From: Chloroflexota bacterium
Lineage (GTDB): Bacteria > Chloroflexota > Dehalococcoidia > Tepidiformales > Tepidiformaceae
Reading direction: 5' to 3'
Length of the DNA: 64,000 nt
Assembly (NCBI GenBank): GCA_016234445.1
Contig: JACRBT010000001.1
Span: forward strand, 186,001-250,000
Shown here in pieces: positions 16,968 to 25,578 of this stretch (position 1 is its first letter; the number at the start of each line of letters is the position of its first letter). Position numbers and translations under genes: made by a program. The notes under the pieces were generated by a model that saw only the letters and a list, made by a program, of their open reading frames with translations, was not told where the DNA came from and searched no databases.

Positions 16968-17013
16968 TTGACCGAAACAAAGCGGCTCCGTACCGTATTT
17001 CACAATCGAATAC
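16968..17013 (+). promoter_or_regulatory. Promoter and inverted repeat upstream of the XRE regulator
   Basis: TTGACC (16968-16973) and TACCGT (16991-16996), with 17 bp between, form a plausible promoter. An inverted repeat GTATT-N9-AATAC (16995-16999 and 17009-17013) overlaps the -10 region and is a candidate autoregulatory operator. The evidence is sequence pattern only. Confidence 0.4.
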
Positions 17014-17063
17014 ACTCCGGCGCGCCTGTGGGGCCGCCGCTTTGAGGGGTTGGGAGAACGACC

Positions 17064-17444
17064 ATGTCCAAGATCGGCATTGAAAACGGCAAGGCTCCAG
17101 TCTCCGCGGGTCTCGGCCAGCGAATCCGTTCTGCTCGCCGCGACGCGAGCATGAGCCAGGGCCAGCTCGCCACGGCGCTCAACACCACCCAGAGCGCCAT
17201 CAGCCTCTATGAGGCCGGGCAGCGTTCCGTCGGCATCGACATGCTCCTCAACGTCGCCCGCATCCTCAACCGCCCGCTCCACTACTTCCTCGGCGAAGAC
17301 GGCGACATGCTCTACGTGAAGGACAGCCAGATCGCCGAGCTCATCGCCGAACTCGAAAGCCACCCCGAAGACCTGCCCGAGCTCATCGCCTACTGGCAGT
17401 TCCTTCGCTGGCGCCGCGCCAATTCCGCCAACGGCCGCCACTAA
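17064..17444 (+). CDS. XRE-family helix-turn-helix regulator
   Basis: A 126-residue DNA-binding protein. The HTH spans about residues 20-75: IRSARRDASMSQGQLATALN followed by TTQSAISLYEAGQRSVGIDM, which are helices 2 and 3 of the Cro/C1 fold. The C-terminal 50 residues are helical and acidic and do not match a known sensor domain. GGGAGAACG precedes the ATG. It may control itself through the inverted repeat just upstream. The targets are unknown. Confidence 0.88.
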   Translation: MSKIGIENGKAPVSAGLGQRIRSARRDASMSQGQLATALNTTQSAISLYEAGQRSVGIDMLLNVARILNRPLHYFLGEDGDMLYVKDSQIAELIAELESHPEDLPELIAYWQFLRWRRANSANGRH

Positions 17445-17521
17445 GACCGCGTTTCCGCCGGGGTGGAAGGGCCGTCAGCCGTGCCCCTCGCCGCTCCTGA
17501 CTCTTTAGCTGGACGATTGCC

Positions 17522-18202
17522 GTGCGCCGCCTCTGCGACGACACCGATGCCCGCCGCATCCTGAACCCCGGCCCCGTCGCCATCGTCACCACCATGTGGC
17601 GGGCGATGACGAACGCCGCGCCCATCGCCTGGACGGTGCCGCTCTCCATGGAGCCGCCGCTGGTGGGTGTCGTCATCCACCCCCACCGCCACACGGCCGA
17701 CATGATCCGCTTCAGCGAAGAGTTCGCCATCAACATCCCGGGGCCGTCGCTCCTCAAGCAGACCCACTTCCTCGGCACCCAGGGCGGCCTCAACAACAAC
17801 AAGCTCGAAGCCTCGGGGCTCGAACTCTTCAGCGGCCAGCGGATCGAAGCGCCCCTCATCGAAGGCTGCCTCGCCTGGATCGAATGCGGCCTCCACGACG
17901 TCGTCAAGATCGGCGACCACACGCTCTTCGTCGGCCGCGTCGTCCGCGTCCAGGCCCTGGACGAGGCCTACGCCCAGGCCTGGAAACTCGAAGAGCGCCG
18001 CTACAGCCCTCTCGCCTACATCGGCGGGACGAAGTACGCCGTCATCGGCGACCCGCTCGAAGCGGTCGTGGAGGTGGACGTCGCGGGCAAGCTCTCCGGC
18101 GAAACCGCCGAGGAACGTGAAAAGCGCGAAGAGGAAGAAGCCCGCGAACGCGAACTCCGCAAGGTCGAAGGCGACGAAGGCTTCGAGGAAATGGCCCGCT
18201 AA
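17522..18202 (+). CDS. Flavin reductase family protein (FMN-binding split barrel)
   Basis: 226 residues from a GTG. The RRILNPGPVAIVTTMW start, NAAPIAWTVPLSMEPPLVGVVI and IHPHRHTADMIRFSEEFAIN segments match the flavin reductase-like FMN-binding fold. The last 45 residues are charged and helical (EEREKREEEEARERELRK), likely a coiled coil. It may supply reduced flavin for a monooxygenase such as that at 3448, but that pairing is inferred. It starts a likely three-gene set with the next two genes. Confidence 0.82.
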   Translation: MRRLCDDTDARRILNPGPVAIVTTMWRAMTNAAPIAWTVPLSMEPPLVGVVIHPHRHTADMIRFSEEFAINIPGPSLLKQTHFLGTQGGLNNNKLEASGLELFSGQRIEAPLIEGCLAWIECGLHDVVKIGDHTLFVGRVVRVQALDEAYAQAWKLEERRYSPLAYIGGTKYAVIGDPLEAVVEVDVAGKLSGETAEEREKREEEEARERELRKVEGDEGFEEMAR

Positions 18203-18237
18203 CCCGGCGTGGTAAACTCCCGCACCGGGGGGACCTG

Positions 18238-18600
18238 ATGCCTGTTATCGACTCGCTCCGCCTTCTCCACGCGGCCAACGCCGACCCTGAGTTCCGGATC
18301 GCCGCCCGCCACTGGGACGCCGCCCTCCGCATCGACGCCGGTGCCGAAACCCATCTCCTCCAGGTGCGCGCCGGCGAAGTCGTCGAAGCCGACCCCGCGG
18401 CCGCCTTCTCCTACGACGTCAGGATCGCGGCCCCGCCGGAAACCTGGGACGAAATGCTCGCGGCGGTCCCCCGTGCCTTCTACCACGACCTTTTCGCCGC
18501 CGCCGCCCGCCACGGGCTCGTCCTCGAAGGCGACACCGAGGCCTACTATCCCGCCCTTCGCCGCCTGCTCGAACTCATGCGCGCCGTCGCCAACGCCTGA
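18238..18600 (+). CDS. Small SCP2-like protein
   Basis: 120 residues. The pattern of alternating hydrophobics (ALRIDAGAETHLLQVRAGEVVEA, then SYDVRIAAPPETWDEMLA) fits the sterol carrier protein-2 (SCP2)-like fold that binds hydrophobic ligands. The family match is weak and made by eye. GGGGG lies upstream of the ATG, and the stop is 14 bp from the hydrolase start, suggesting joint function. Confidence 0.6.
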   Translation: MPVIDSLRLLHAANADPEFRIAARHWDAALRIDAGAETHLLQVRAGEVVEADPAAAFSYDVRIAAPPETWDEMLAAVPRAFYHDLFAAAARHGLVLEGDTEAYYPALRRLLELMRAVANA

Positions 18601-18614
18601 AAAGGAGCCCGCCG

Positions 18615-19463
18615 ATGCCCCGCTTCGACTCCGCCACGGGCCGCTACGTCCACCTCGCTGTCGCCGGCATCGACTACCGCGTCTACTTCGAAGAAGCCGG
18701 CGAGGGCATCCCCATCCTCCTCCAGCACACCGCCGGGGCCGACGGCCGCCAATGGCGCCACCTCCTCGAAGACGCCGACTTCCAGCGCCACTTCCGCATG
18801 ATCGCCTACGACCTCCCGTACCACGGCAAGTCCGTGCCCCCGGACGGCATCGAATGGTGGCGCCAGGAGTACCGGCTGACGAAGGCCTTCCTCCTCGAAT
18901 TCGTCGCCACGTTCGCGCGGACGCTCGAACTCGACCGGCCGGTCTACATGGGCAGCTCCATCGGCGGCAACCTCGCCACCGACCTCGCCCTGCACTGCCC
19001 CGGCCAGTTCCGCGCCCTCGTCGGACTGGAAGCGGCGGTCCTCACCCCCGGCGGCCACAGCGATCGCTGGTACCACCCCCGCCTCAGCAACGACTTCAAG
19101 GCCAGCGTCATGTACGGCCTCATGTCGCCGACAAGCCCGGAGGCCAATCGCCGCGAGACCGCCTGGGTCTACAGCCAGGGCGCCCCACCCGTCTTCAAGG
19201 GCGACCTCTTCTACTACTCTGTCGACCACGACCTCCGCGAGACAGCGGAGCAGATCGACACCTCAGCCACTCCCCTCTGGGTGCTCAACGGCGAATACGA
19301 CTGGGCCAGCTCACCTGACATGGGCGAAGAGCTCGCCCGGCGTGTGAAAGGTCTCCGCTACCGCACGATGGAAGGCCTCGGCCACTTCCCGATGTCCGAA
19401 CACCCCGCCCGCTTCCGCGAATACATCGCCCCCGTCCTCGAAGAAGTCCGCCGCCTCCCGTGA
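18615..19463 (+). CDS. Alpha/beta hydrolase
   Basis: 282 residues. The nucleophile elbow is GSSIGG (Ser in Met-Gly-Ser-Ser-Ile-Gly). The acid is Asp in NGEYDWASSP and the base His in EGLGHFPMSEHP, a complete triad. HTAGADGRQWRHLL and YDLPYHGKS are the oxyanion-hole and loop regions typical of C-C hydrolases and haloperoxidase-like esterases. AAGGAG precedes the ATG at 18615. Substrate is not deducible, perhaps a meta-cleavage or ester substrate. Confidence 0.85.
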   Translation: MPRFDSATGRYVHLAVAGIDYRVYFEEAGEGIPILLQHTAGADGRQWRHLLEDADFQRHFRMIAYDLPYHGKSVPPDGIEWWRQEYRLTKAFLLEFVATFARTLELDRPVYMGSSIGGNLATDLALHCPGQFRALVGLEAAVLTPGGHSDRWYHPRLSNDFKASVMYGLMSPTSPEANRRETAWVYSQGAPPVFKGDLFYYSVDHDLRETAEQIDTSATPLWVLNGEYDWASSPDMGEELARRVKGLRYRTMEGLGHFPMSEHPARFREYIAPVLEEVRRLP

Positions 19464-19522
19464 TGTCCCGGAACGGCAGGAGAGGAGGGGAGAGGCATCC
19501 CCTCCTCGACCGACGCCGGGGG

Positions 19523-21064
19523 TTAGCCGACCTGGGCGGCGGCGCGGCCCTGGGCGGTGAGCATGCGGTTGAGCGCGTTCACATAGGCCCGGGCGCTGGC
19601 GACGATGATGTCCGTGTCGGCGGAGCGGCCGGTGAAGGTGTGGCCGTCGCGTTCGATCCGGATGGTGACCTCGCCCTGGGCGTCGATGCCTTCGGTGACG
19701 CTCTTGACGGCGAATTCGGTGAGGCTCGGGGTGAGGCCGGTGATCCGGTTCATCGCGCGGTAGACGGCGTCGACCGGACCCGTGCCGGTGGCCGCGTCGG
19801 TGCGGATGGTGCCATCGGGGTCGACCAGCCGGAGCGTGGCCGTCGGGGTGCTGTGGTCGCCGGCGGTCACCTGGACCATCTCCATCCGCCAGCCGCCGTG
19901 CTCCGAGGTACGCATGTTGTCGTTGACGATCGCTTCCAGGTCGCGGTCGTCGAGTTCGACTTTCTTGTCGGCCAGTTCCTTGAAGGCGGCGAAGACGCGG
20001 CTCAGTTCCTCTTCGGCGAGGTCGTAGCCCATCTCTTCCATGTGCTTCTTGAATGCGTGGCGGCCGGAGAGTTTCCCGAGGATGAGCTGGGTGCCCTGGG
20101 GGATGCCGATGTCGGCGGGGTCCATGATCTCCCAGGTTTCGCGCAGTTTGAGGATGCCGTCCTGGTGGATGCCCGAGCCGTGGCGGAAGGCGTTCTTGCC
20201 GACGATCGCCTTGTTCCACTGGATGGGCATGCCCGAGTAGGTTTCGACCATCTTGCTGGCGCGCCAGATCTCTTTGGTGTTGATGTCGGTGTGGAAGCCG
20301 AAGAAGTCCTTGCGGGTCTTGATGGCCATCACCACTTCTTCGAGCGAGGTGTTGCCGGCGCGCTCGCCGATGCCGTTAATGGTGACTTCTACCTGGCGGG
20401 CGCCGTTCTGGATGGCGGTGAGGGTGTTGGCCGTGCAGAGGCCGAGGTCGTTCTGGCCGTGGAAGCTGACGCGCGCCTTGTGGATGTTGGGGACGGTCTC
20501 GAAGAGGGAACGGAAGAGCCCGCCGAGTTCCTCCGGGATGGCATAGCCAACGGAGTCGGGGATGTTGATGGTGGTGGCGCCGGCGTCGATGCAGCGGCGG
20601 ACGATGTCAAAGACGAACCGCGGGTCGGCGCGGGTGGCGTCCATCGGGCTGAATTCGACGTTCGATGTGTACTTTGCGGCGTGGCGGACCATGGCCTCGG
20701 CCTGGGTGAGGACTTGCTCGCGATCCTTGTGGAGCTGGTGGGCCATCTGGATGTCGCTGGTGTTGATGAAGACGTGGATGCGGGGGTCGGCGGCGCCCTT
20801 CACGGCCTCCCAGGCGGTGTCGATGTCGCCGGCGACGGCGCGGGCGAGGGCGGCGATGGTCGCGCCGCGAACCTCACGGGAGACCGCCTGGACGGCTTCG
20901 AGGTCGCCGGGAGTGGAGCAGGGGAAGCCGGCTTCGATGATGTCGACGCCGAGGCGTTCCAGCTGGCGGGCGATTTCGAGCTTTTCCTGCGGGGTGAAGG
21001 CGACTCCCGCGGACTGTTCGCCGTCGCGCAGGGTGGTATCGAAGATGTAGATCTTTTCGGTCAC
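19523..21064 (-). CDS. leuA: 2-Isopropylmalate synthase
   Basis: 513 residues, normal length. It condenses 2-ketoisovalerate with acetyl-CoA as the first committed step of leucine synthesis. The HMGL-like TIM barrel has FDTTLRDGEQSAGV (residues 8-21), TINIPDSVGYAIPEE and the metal-binding HGQNDLG. GNTSLEEVVMA and HGSGIHQDG are also typical. The C-terminal allosteric domain starts near residue 380 and ends in HTFTGRSADTDIIVASARAYVNALNR, the leucine-feedback part. Start GTG at 21064 follows AGAGGAGG. Citramalate synthase is the alternative, but the C-terminal domain and length fit LeuA. Confidence 0.93.
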   Translation of the reverse strand: MTEKIYIFDTTLRDGEQSAGVAFTPQEKLEIARQLERLGVDIIEAGFPCSTPGDLEAVQAVSREVRGATIAALARAVAGDIDTAWEAVKGAADPRIHVFINTSDIQMAHQLHKDREQVLTQAEAMVRHAAKYTSNVEFSPMDATRADPRFVFDIVRRCIDAGATTINIPDSVGYAIPEELGGLFRSLFETVPNIHKARVSFHGQNDLGLCTANTLTAIQNGARQVEVTINGIGERAGNTSLEEVVMAIKTRKDFFGFHTDINTKEIWRASKMVETYSGMPIQWNKAIVGKNAFRHGSGIHQDGILKLRETWEIMDPADIGIPQGTQLILGKLSGRHAFKKHMEEMGYDLAEEELSRVFAAFKELADKKVELDDRDLEAIVNDNMRTSEHGGWRMEMVQVTAGDHSTPTATLRLVDPDGTIRTDAATGTGPVDAVYRAMNRITGLTPSLTEFAVKSVTEGIDAQGEVTIRIERDGHTFTGRSADTDIIVASARAYVNALNRMLTAQGRAAAQVG

Positions 21065-21420
21065 GGGTGGGGTCCTCCTCTGGTGGGTGCGGGGGCCGGT
21101 CCCGGCGGCCTAGGGCATGCGGGAAGCGGCTGCACGGCTCTGCATGGTTATTGGAACAGACGGTGCGGGAACGGGGGAATCAGGAGCGTCGGAGGGCGCG
21201 CCCCGGGGAGTCCGGGGCGGGCGAGGCATCCTTCACGAAGTGCGGCAGCATGGTGCGCATATTGAGGGGTAGTGTGGGCGAGACGGCGGCAGAACGCAAG
21301 CGGAGCAAGTCCCGAGTTCCGAGTTCCGAGTTCCGAGTGCGGGAACTATTGACAACGGGCGGCGGACGGGGCAGATTGTTCGCGTAACGAGAAGGTTACG
21401 CGTTGTAAGGGGACTTCGCG
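21065..21420. other. Divergent intergenic region between leuA and the SRPBCC gene
   Basis: 356 bp without a gene. On the leuA side I see a stem CGCCCCGGACTCC/CCGGGGCG (about 21208-21230) but no leucine-rich leader peptide and no T-box. Near 21314-21337 there is a short heptamer tandem repeat (GAGTTCC three times). On the right are a TTGACA-type promoter and an inverted repeat, listed separately. Confidence 0.5.
21349..21402 (+). promoter_or_regulatory. Promoter with 8-bp inverted repeat (likely ArsR operator)
   Basis: TTGACA (21349-21354) is followed after 17 bp by CAGATT (21372-21377). Immediately downstream is CGCGTAAC-GAGAAG-GTTACGCG (21381-21388 and 21395-21402), a perfect inverted repeat with a 6-bp centre. 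The operon it precedes encodes an ArsR-type repressor, so autoregulation through this site is likely. Confidence 0.6.
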
Positions 21421-21894
21421 ATGGCCACGCCAATCGGCCCATTGAACGTCCGTCGCTCGGCCTGGATCGCGGCGCCGCCGGAGCGCGTCTGGCGGGAATT
21501 CGAGTCGTTCGAGCGGATGAAGGCCTGGTTCGGCACCGGCCACACGCTGACCAGGTACGAACCGCGCGTCGGGGGCATCGTGGAGACGGACGCGGGCGGG
21601 CACCAGGGGAGCGACACTCCGTTAGTCTTCTCCGGCCGGGTCCTCGTCTTTGACCCGCCCAGCGAGTTGACTTTCGAACAGGACTGGATCGGGCACGGCT
21701 GGCACGCCCCCCCGCTTATCACCTTCCGGCTCACGCCTCACGATGGTGGCACCGTGGTGGAGCTGTTCCATCACGGGTTTGAAGCGGCCTCCAGCACACC
21801 CGGAGGCGACCTCAATGGGTTCGAGTCGGGCTGGGACAACCACCATCTGACCAAACTCGCAGCGATTGTCGAAGGGCCCGCGGTTGGCGAGTGA
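21421..21894 (+). CDS. SRPBCC-domain (AHA1-like) protein
   Basis: 157 residues. The start RRSAWIAAPPERVWREFESF and the GTVVELFHHGFE ... GWDNHHLTKLAAIVE C-terminus are typical of small SRPBCC (START/Bet v1-like) proteins of the AHSA1 type. These bind hydrophobic ligands or act as cyclases; no activity can be named. It shares an operon with the downstream ArsR gene, which overlaps its last codons. This SRPBCC-ArsR pairing is common in bacteria. Confidence 0.82.
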   Translation: MATPIGPLNVRRSAWIAAPPERVWREFESFERMKAWFGTGHTLTRYEPRVGGIVETDAGGHQGSDTPLVFSGRVLVFDPPSELTFEQDWIGHGWHAPPLITFRLTPHDGGTVVELFHHGFEAASSTPGGDLNGFESGWDNHHLTKLAAIVEGPAVGE

Positions 21895-22207
21895 CCCCTT
21901 CCCGGCGCTCGCTCACCCGACGAGGCGCGAGATCCTGGCGTTGCTCCGGGACAACCCCGGCATGAGTGCGGGCGAACTGGCGGCGAAGTTCCCGGGCGTC
22001 AGCCGCCCGGCGGTGTCCAGGCATCTCGGCGTCCTCCGCCGGGCCCGGCTGGTGCACTCTTCCAGCCGGGGGCGCGAACAACGGTACAACCTCAACGCCG
22101 AGCCGATCGCGTACGTCTATCGCACGTTCCTCAGCAGCTTTCTCGCCATCGCCGATGAGTCGCTCCTGAAGCTCAAGCACGAAGCTGAAAGGCCGCTCGA
22201 CGAGTAG
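21884..22207 (+). CDS. ArsR-family transcriptional regulator
   Basis: About 107 residues. The winged HTH reads ALAHPTRREILALLRDNPGM followed by SAGELAAKFPGVSRPAVSRHLGVLRRARL, a textbook ArsR/SmtB pattern. No metal-binding Cys motif is present, so it is likely a non-metal sensor of the SRPBCC-linked type. I place the start at TTG 21884, where GAAGGG is 7 bp upstream; TTG 21866 is an alternative. It overlaps the SRPBCC stop by 11 bp and ends 30 bp from the convergent gene. Confidence 0.82.
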   Translation: MASDPFPALAHPTRREILALLRDNPGMSAGELAAKFPGVSRPAVSRHLGVLRRARLVHSSSRGREQRYNLNAEPIAYVYRTFLSSFLAIADESLLKLKHEAERPLDE

Positions 22208-22236
22208 GGGCATCCGGGAGGGTGTGCGATCTTCCT

Positions 22237-22983
22237 TCAGCCTTCGGTGATGACGCGCATGGGGCTCCAGCGGCCGATGACGCCCTGGCCGTGGCAGCTG
22301 ACGGAACGGCCGTCGACGATGTCGATCTCGGACATGAGGCCGAGGGCGGCGGTGAAGCCGGTGATCTTGTCGGGCACGTTTTCGTAGCGGTCGACCACGC
22401 GGCCGCCGGCTTCGAACTCGACCGTGTCGGCGCCCTGGTCATAAGTGATGCGGTAGGAGTGGACCTGGCCGGGAGTCGCCGCATAGTCCTTCAGCTCGTT
22501 GAAGATGCAGAAGGCCCGGGCGGGGCCGGTGTCGGGGATGGTGACGCCGGGGAAGGGGAGGCGGCCGTAGACCGTCGCCACGGTGTCGCCGCTGGTGAAG
22601 AAGTCGAACGCCCAGCCGGTGGTGAAGTCGAGGAGGTTCCAGGAGACGTAGCCGTCGTAGAGGTCGCCGGGGCGGGTGCCAACGGTGCGGGCCGCGACTT
22701 CAATTTCGAACGTGACCTTCCCGCCCGGGGGCACGGCGAAACGCTCCCGGGAGAAGTACATGTGCTTGGCGTTGTCGAGGATCTGGACGCGATCGTTGGA
22801 GCGCGTGTAGGGGACGGCGGTCACCTGGAGCCAGCCGTTGCGGACGAGGACGAGGGCGCCCGGTTCGCGGTATTCCCACGTGTCGCCACCGGGCAGGGGA
22901 AAGCTGGCCTGGGCCCAGGGTGAGCCCGGTTCGAGGATGCGGTTGAAGTCGCCGGCGACGGTTTCGGTGCGGCTACCAGCCAC
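22237..22983 (-). CDS. DUF6081-like protein, probable lectin/jelly-roll fold
   Basis: 248 residues. A beta-rich protein with [22 protein letters not shown] and [15 protein letters not shown]. The pattern of Trp, Asp and Gly, and the C-terminal decline to a final beta-strand, suggest a concanavalin-like sandwich. I recall similar proteins labelled DUF6081, but cannot verify that. There is no signal peptide. It starts inside the end of pdxS (11-bp overlap), so it is translated with it. A link with PLP synthesis is not evident. Confidence 0.62.
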   Translation of the reverse strand: MAGSRTETVAGDFNRILEPGSPWAQASFPLPGGDTWEYREPGALVLVRNGWLQVTAVPYTRSNDRVQILDNAKHMYFSRERFAVPPGGKVTFEIEVAARTVGTRPGDLYDGYVSWNLLDFTTGWAFDFFTSGDTVATVYGRLPFPGVTIPDTGPARAFCIFNELKDYAATPGQVHSYRITYDQGADTVEFEAGGRVVDRYENVPDKITGFTAALGLMSEIDIVDGRSVSCHGQGVIGRWSPMRVITEG

Positions 22984-23857
22984 GGGTGGCGAGGAGCTCC
23001 TTTTCGTGGAGCGAACCGACGGCGATGCCGGGCATGGCCTTGCCGAGCCCTGTGCTGACGCGGGCGATGACGTCGGCGTCCATGTAATGGGTGGTCGCTT
23101 CGACGATGGCCTTCGCCACGAGCGGCGGGTTTTCGGACTTGAAAATGCCGGACCCGACGAAGACGCCGTCGGCGCCGAGGCGCATCATCAGGGCGGCATC
23201 GGCGGGGGTGGCGACGCCGCCGGCGGCGAAGTTGACGACGGGCAGGCGGCCTTCGCGCTTGACCTGCTGGACCAGGTGGAGGGGGGCCTGCATCTCCTTG
23301 GCAGCGGTGTAGACCTCGTCGTCTGGCATGTTCTGGAGGCGGCGGATTTCGTCCTGGACGGCGCGCATGTGGCGGACAGCCTCGACGATGTCGCCGGTGC
23401 CCGCCTCGCCCTTGGTGCGGATCATCGCCGCGCCTTCGCCGATCCGGCGGAGGGCTTCGCCGAGGTTCCGGCAGCCGCAGACGAAGGGCACCGTGAAGGC
23501 GTGCTTGTCGATGTGGTGGGTTTCGTCTGCGGGAGTGAGGACTTCGGATTCGTCGATGTAGTCGATACCGAGCGCCTGGAGGACTTCGGCCTCGACGAAG
23601 TGGCCGATGCGGGCCTTGGCCATCACCGGGATGGTGACGGCGGCGATGATGCCGCGGATCATCTCAGGGTCGCTCATGCGGGCGACACCGCCGTCCTTGC
23701 GGATGTCGGAAGGGACGCGTTCGAGGGCCATGACGGCGCAGGCGCCGGCTTCTTCGGCGATCCTCGCGTGTTCGGGGGTGACGACGTCCATGATGACGCC
23801 GCCTTTCAGCATCTGGGCGAGGCCAACCTTCACTGCCCAGGTCCCTGTCTGTGTCAT
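22973..23857 (-). CDS. pdxS: Pyridoxal 5'-phosphate synthase, lyase subunit PdxS
   Basis: 294 residues, standard length. PdxS makes PLP from ribose 5-phosphate, glyceraldehyde 3-phosphate and ammonia from PdxT. Lys81 in [10 protein letters not shown] is the first catalytic lysine. [13 protein letters not shown] and [18 protein letters not shown] with [14 protein letters not shown] are family blocks. The start codon ATG at 23857 is preceded by GGGAGGCTCACG. No pdxT is adjacent; the downstream partner is an unrelated gene. PdxT must lie elsewhere, or ammonia is used directly. Confidence 0.95.
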   Translation of the reverse strand: MTQTGTWAVKVGLAQMLKGGVIMDVVTPEHARIAEEAGACAVMALERVPSDIRKDGGVARMSDPEMIRGIIAAVTIPVMAKARIGHFVEAEVLQALGIDYIDESEVLTPADETHHIDKHAFTVPFVCGCRNLGEALRRIGEGAAMIRTKGEAGTGDIVEAVRHMRAVQDEIRRLQNMPDDEVYTAAKEMQAPLHLVQQVKREGRLPVVNFAAGGVATPADAALMMRLGADGVFVGSGIFKSENPPLVAKAIVEATTHYMDADVIARVSTGLGKAMPGIAVGSLHEKELLATRGW

Positions 23858-23967
23858 CGTGAGCCTCCCTGAAGCGCCGGCGCCGGGTAGGCCGCGGCGC
23901 GAGCGTGCGAGTCGTTGTCAGACAAGTGTAGGGGAGGGTCGGGCCGGGCGGATAGGGGACGGGTGGG

Positions 23968-25023
23968 TCAGGCCGCGACCGGGCGAGGAGGCTTGGCGGT
24001 GCGGACGGTGTTCTTGCCGTTGCGCTTCGCGGCGAGGAGGACGTCGTCGGCGCGGCGAATGGTGCTTTCGGCGTCTTCGCCCGGGGCTCGTTCGGCACAG
24101 CCGATGGAGACGGTGGTCGCGGCCTGGCCAAAGATCGCCTCGCGGAGGCGGTCGGCGATGCGGTGCGCTTCACGAAGACCGGTGCCGGGGAGGGCGATGA
24201 CGAACTCCTCGCCCCCGTAGCGGGCGACGTGATCGCCGGCGCGCGTGTTCCTGGCGAGGAGAGTGGCGACGGTCGTGAGGACATCGTCGCCGAACAGGTG
24301 GCCGTGCTCGTCGTTCAGGCGCTTGAAGTCGTCAAGGTCGAGCATGAGCACGGCGAACTGGGCGTCCGGGTCGGCAGCGAATGTGTCGAGCCATTCGAAG
24401 AAGTGGCGACGGTTGGCGAGGCCGGTAAGGGGGTCCACCTCGGCGAGCGCGCGGGCCTGGCGTTCGGCGTTGCGCCAGGCGGTGCCGATGGCGGCGGCGA
24501 GCGCGGCCATCGCCACCGCGACGACGATCATGGTGACGAAGTCGGCATCGACCGCGGAGGAGAAGCTGCCGGGAGAGAGGAGCAGGCGGCTAGTGGCGAG
24601 GTTGGCGACGATGAAGCTCGCAAGGGCGGCGTAGGCCAGGCCGTGGATACGGCGTGCGTAGCCGACGAGGGCATAGAGGTAGATGGCCCAGAACGCGGAG
24701 TTGGGGTCGGCATGGGCCAGCAAGGCAACGGTGATGCAGGAGACGTCGAGGGCAGGGGTGATGACCTCGACCAGTTCCCAGGGCCGTTCCCGGTTCCGGC
24801 GGAAGAGGATGTACCAGGCGTGGAAGAGGTGATAGCCGCCAACCCATGCCACCGAGGCCCAGCGTGCTGCTGGTTCGGCCGCGAAGTACCCCAGCCCGGC
24901 GCCGACGCAGTAGAAGGCAGCGATGCTGCATTGCAGGATGAGGACCTGCACTTCCAGGTGGTTGCGGTCGGCCGGCGGCGGGGTGGGCACGGGGCGGTGC
25001 TCAACTAGCGGATAGTGCGGCAA
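23968..25023 (-). CDS. Membrane-anchored GGDEF diguanylate cyclase
   Basis: 351 residues. Five or so membrane helices occupy residues 27-180. The GGDEF domain follows from about 192: DPLTGLANR (197-205), LDLDDFKRLND, and GGEEF at 270-274. The I-site Arg261-x-x-Asp264 lies just upstream, so product inhibition by c-di-GMP is likely. The active half-site is complete. The start is TTG at 25023 after GAGGAGG. It makes c-di-GMP in response to an unknown membrane signal. Confidence 0.92.
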   Translation of the reverse strand: MPHYPLVEHRPVPTPPPADRNHLEVQVLILQCSIAAFYCVGAGLGYFAAEPAARWASVAWVGGYHLFHAWYILFRRNRERPWELVEVITPALDVSCITVALLAHADPNSAFWAIYLYALVGYARRIHGLAYAALASFIVANLATSRLLLSPGSFSSAVDADFVTMIVVAVAMAALAAAIGTAWRNAERQARALAEVDPLTGLANRRHFFEWLDTFAADPDAQFAVLMLDLDDFKRLNDEHGHLFGDDVLTTVATLLARNTRAGDHVARYGGEEFVIALPGTGLREAHRIADRLREAIFGQAATTVSIGCAERAPGEDAESTIRRADDVLLAAKRNGKNTVRTAKPPRPVAA

Positions 25024-25360
25024 GGTTCCTCCTCAACAGACAACTTCGACACTGGCTGGCAACCGCCAAAGTTGAGTCTCGGTGGACGCCGTCACCTGCA
25101 AGCCCGCCGCGGAGCGAGAGCCTGCGGGGTGCCGGGTGGTGGCGGCAGCCCACCCCCTTTTTCTGAGCACTCTCGGGACCGCCGGGGAGGAGCCAGCCAG
25201 ATTCGGTCATGGGCTCGGCGGAAAGCCGGCGCCGGGCCCTGATGGCTGTTCCCGCTGTGACACCGGCCTGTCCCGGGCGGCGCCGGCGGCGGCGGAATTC
25301 TAACGATTCGCGAATGCGGCTGCGGAGATCGCGGCCGTCAATCCCGGTGGAGATACGCCC
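25024..25360. other. Intergenic region with hairpin candidates
   Basis: 337 bp between divergent genes. An inverted repeat ACAACTT...AAAGTTGA lies at about 25041-25076. On the plus strand a hairpin GGGTGG (25134-25139) / CCACCC (25150-25155) is followed by CC and five T (25158-25162), a weak intrinsic terminator. GC-rich stems such as GGCGCCGG/CCGGCGCC fill the rest. I recognise no riboswitch here. The plus strand may carry a leader for the small gene at 25361. Confidence 0.35.
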
Positions 25361-25558
25361 ATGAGTGGGATCTACTACGACCCTTCGGAGCGGCGCTTGC
25401 GGCTGGTTGCGGGCACGGCCGAGCCCGCCTGGCCGCTGGTGACTCACAACCTGGCGGCGCCCATGCACCGGTGCCGGCGGATTCTCCGGGGCTGGCTGCC
25501 GGCCGACGAGATCGACACCATCGAGTGGCCGGAGGAGATGCTCCGCCGCTCCGCCTGA
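25361..25558 (+). CDS. Small conserved-looking protein (65 aa)
   Basis: MSGIYYDPSERRLRLVAG and MHRCRRILRGWLPADEIDTI are ordinary protein sequence, not the Arg/Pro-rich pattern of shadow frames. GGTGGAGATACGCCC precedes the ATG, so translation is likely. I do not recognise the family. It lies 20 bp upstream of the nucleotidyltransferase start and may be co-transcribed with it. Confidence 0.6.
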   Translation: MSGIYYDPSERRLRLVAGTAEPAWPLVTHNLAAPMHRCRRILRGWLPADEIDTIEWPEEMLRRSA

Positions 25559-25578
25559 GGCGACGGTAGAATGCCCGG

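Noticed and set aside
21065-21300. T-box or leucine attenuator ahead of leuA
   Set aside because: No T-box sequence and no Leu-rich leader peptide. The only short ORF in the leader (MQSRAAASRMP) has no leucine.
25024-25360. Possible ydaO (c-di-AMP), TPP or cobalamin riboswitch
   Set aside because: Fragments such as GGGGAGGAGCC and GGGGTGCC recall these motifs, but the defining conserved blocks are missing or in the wrong order on both strands.
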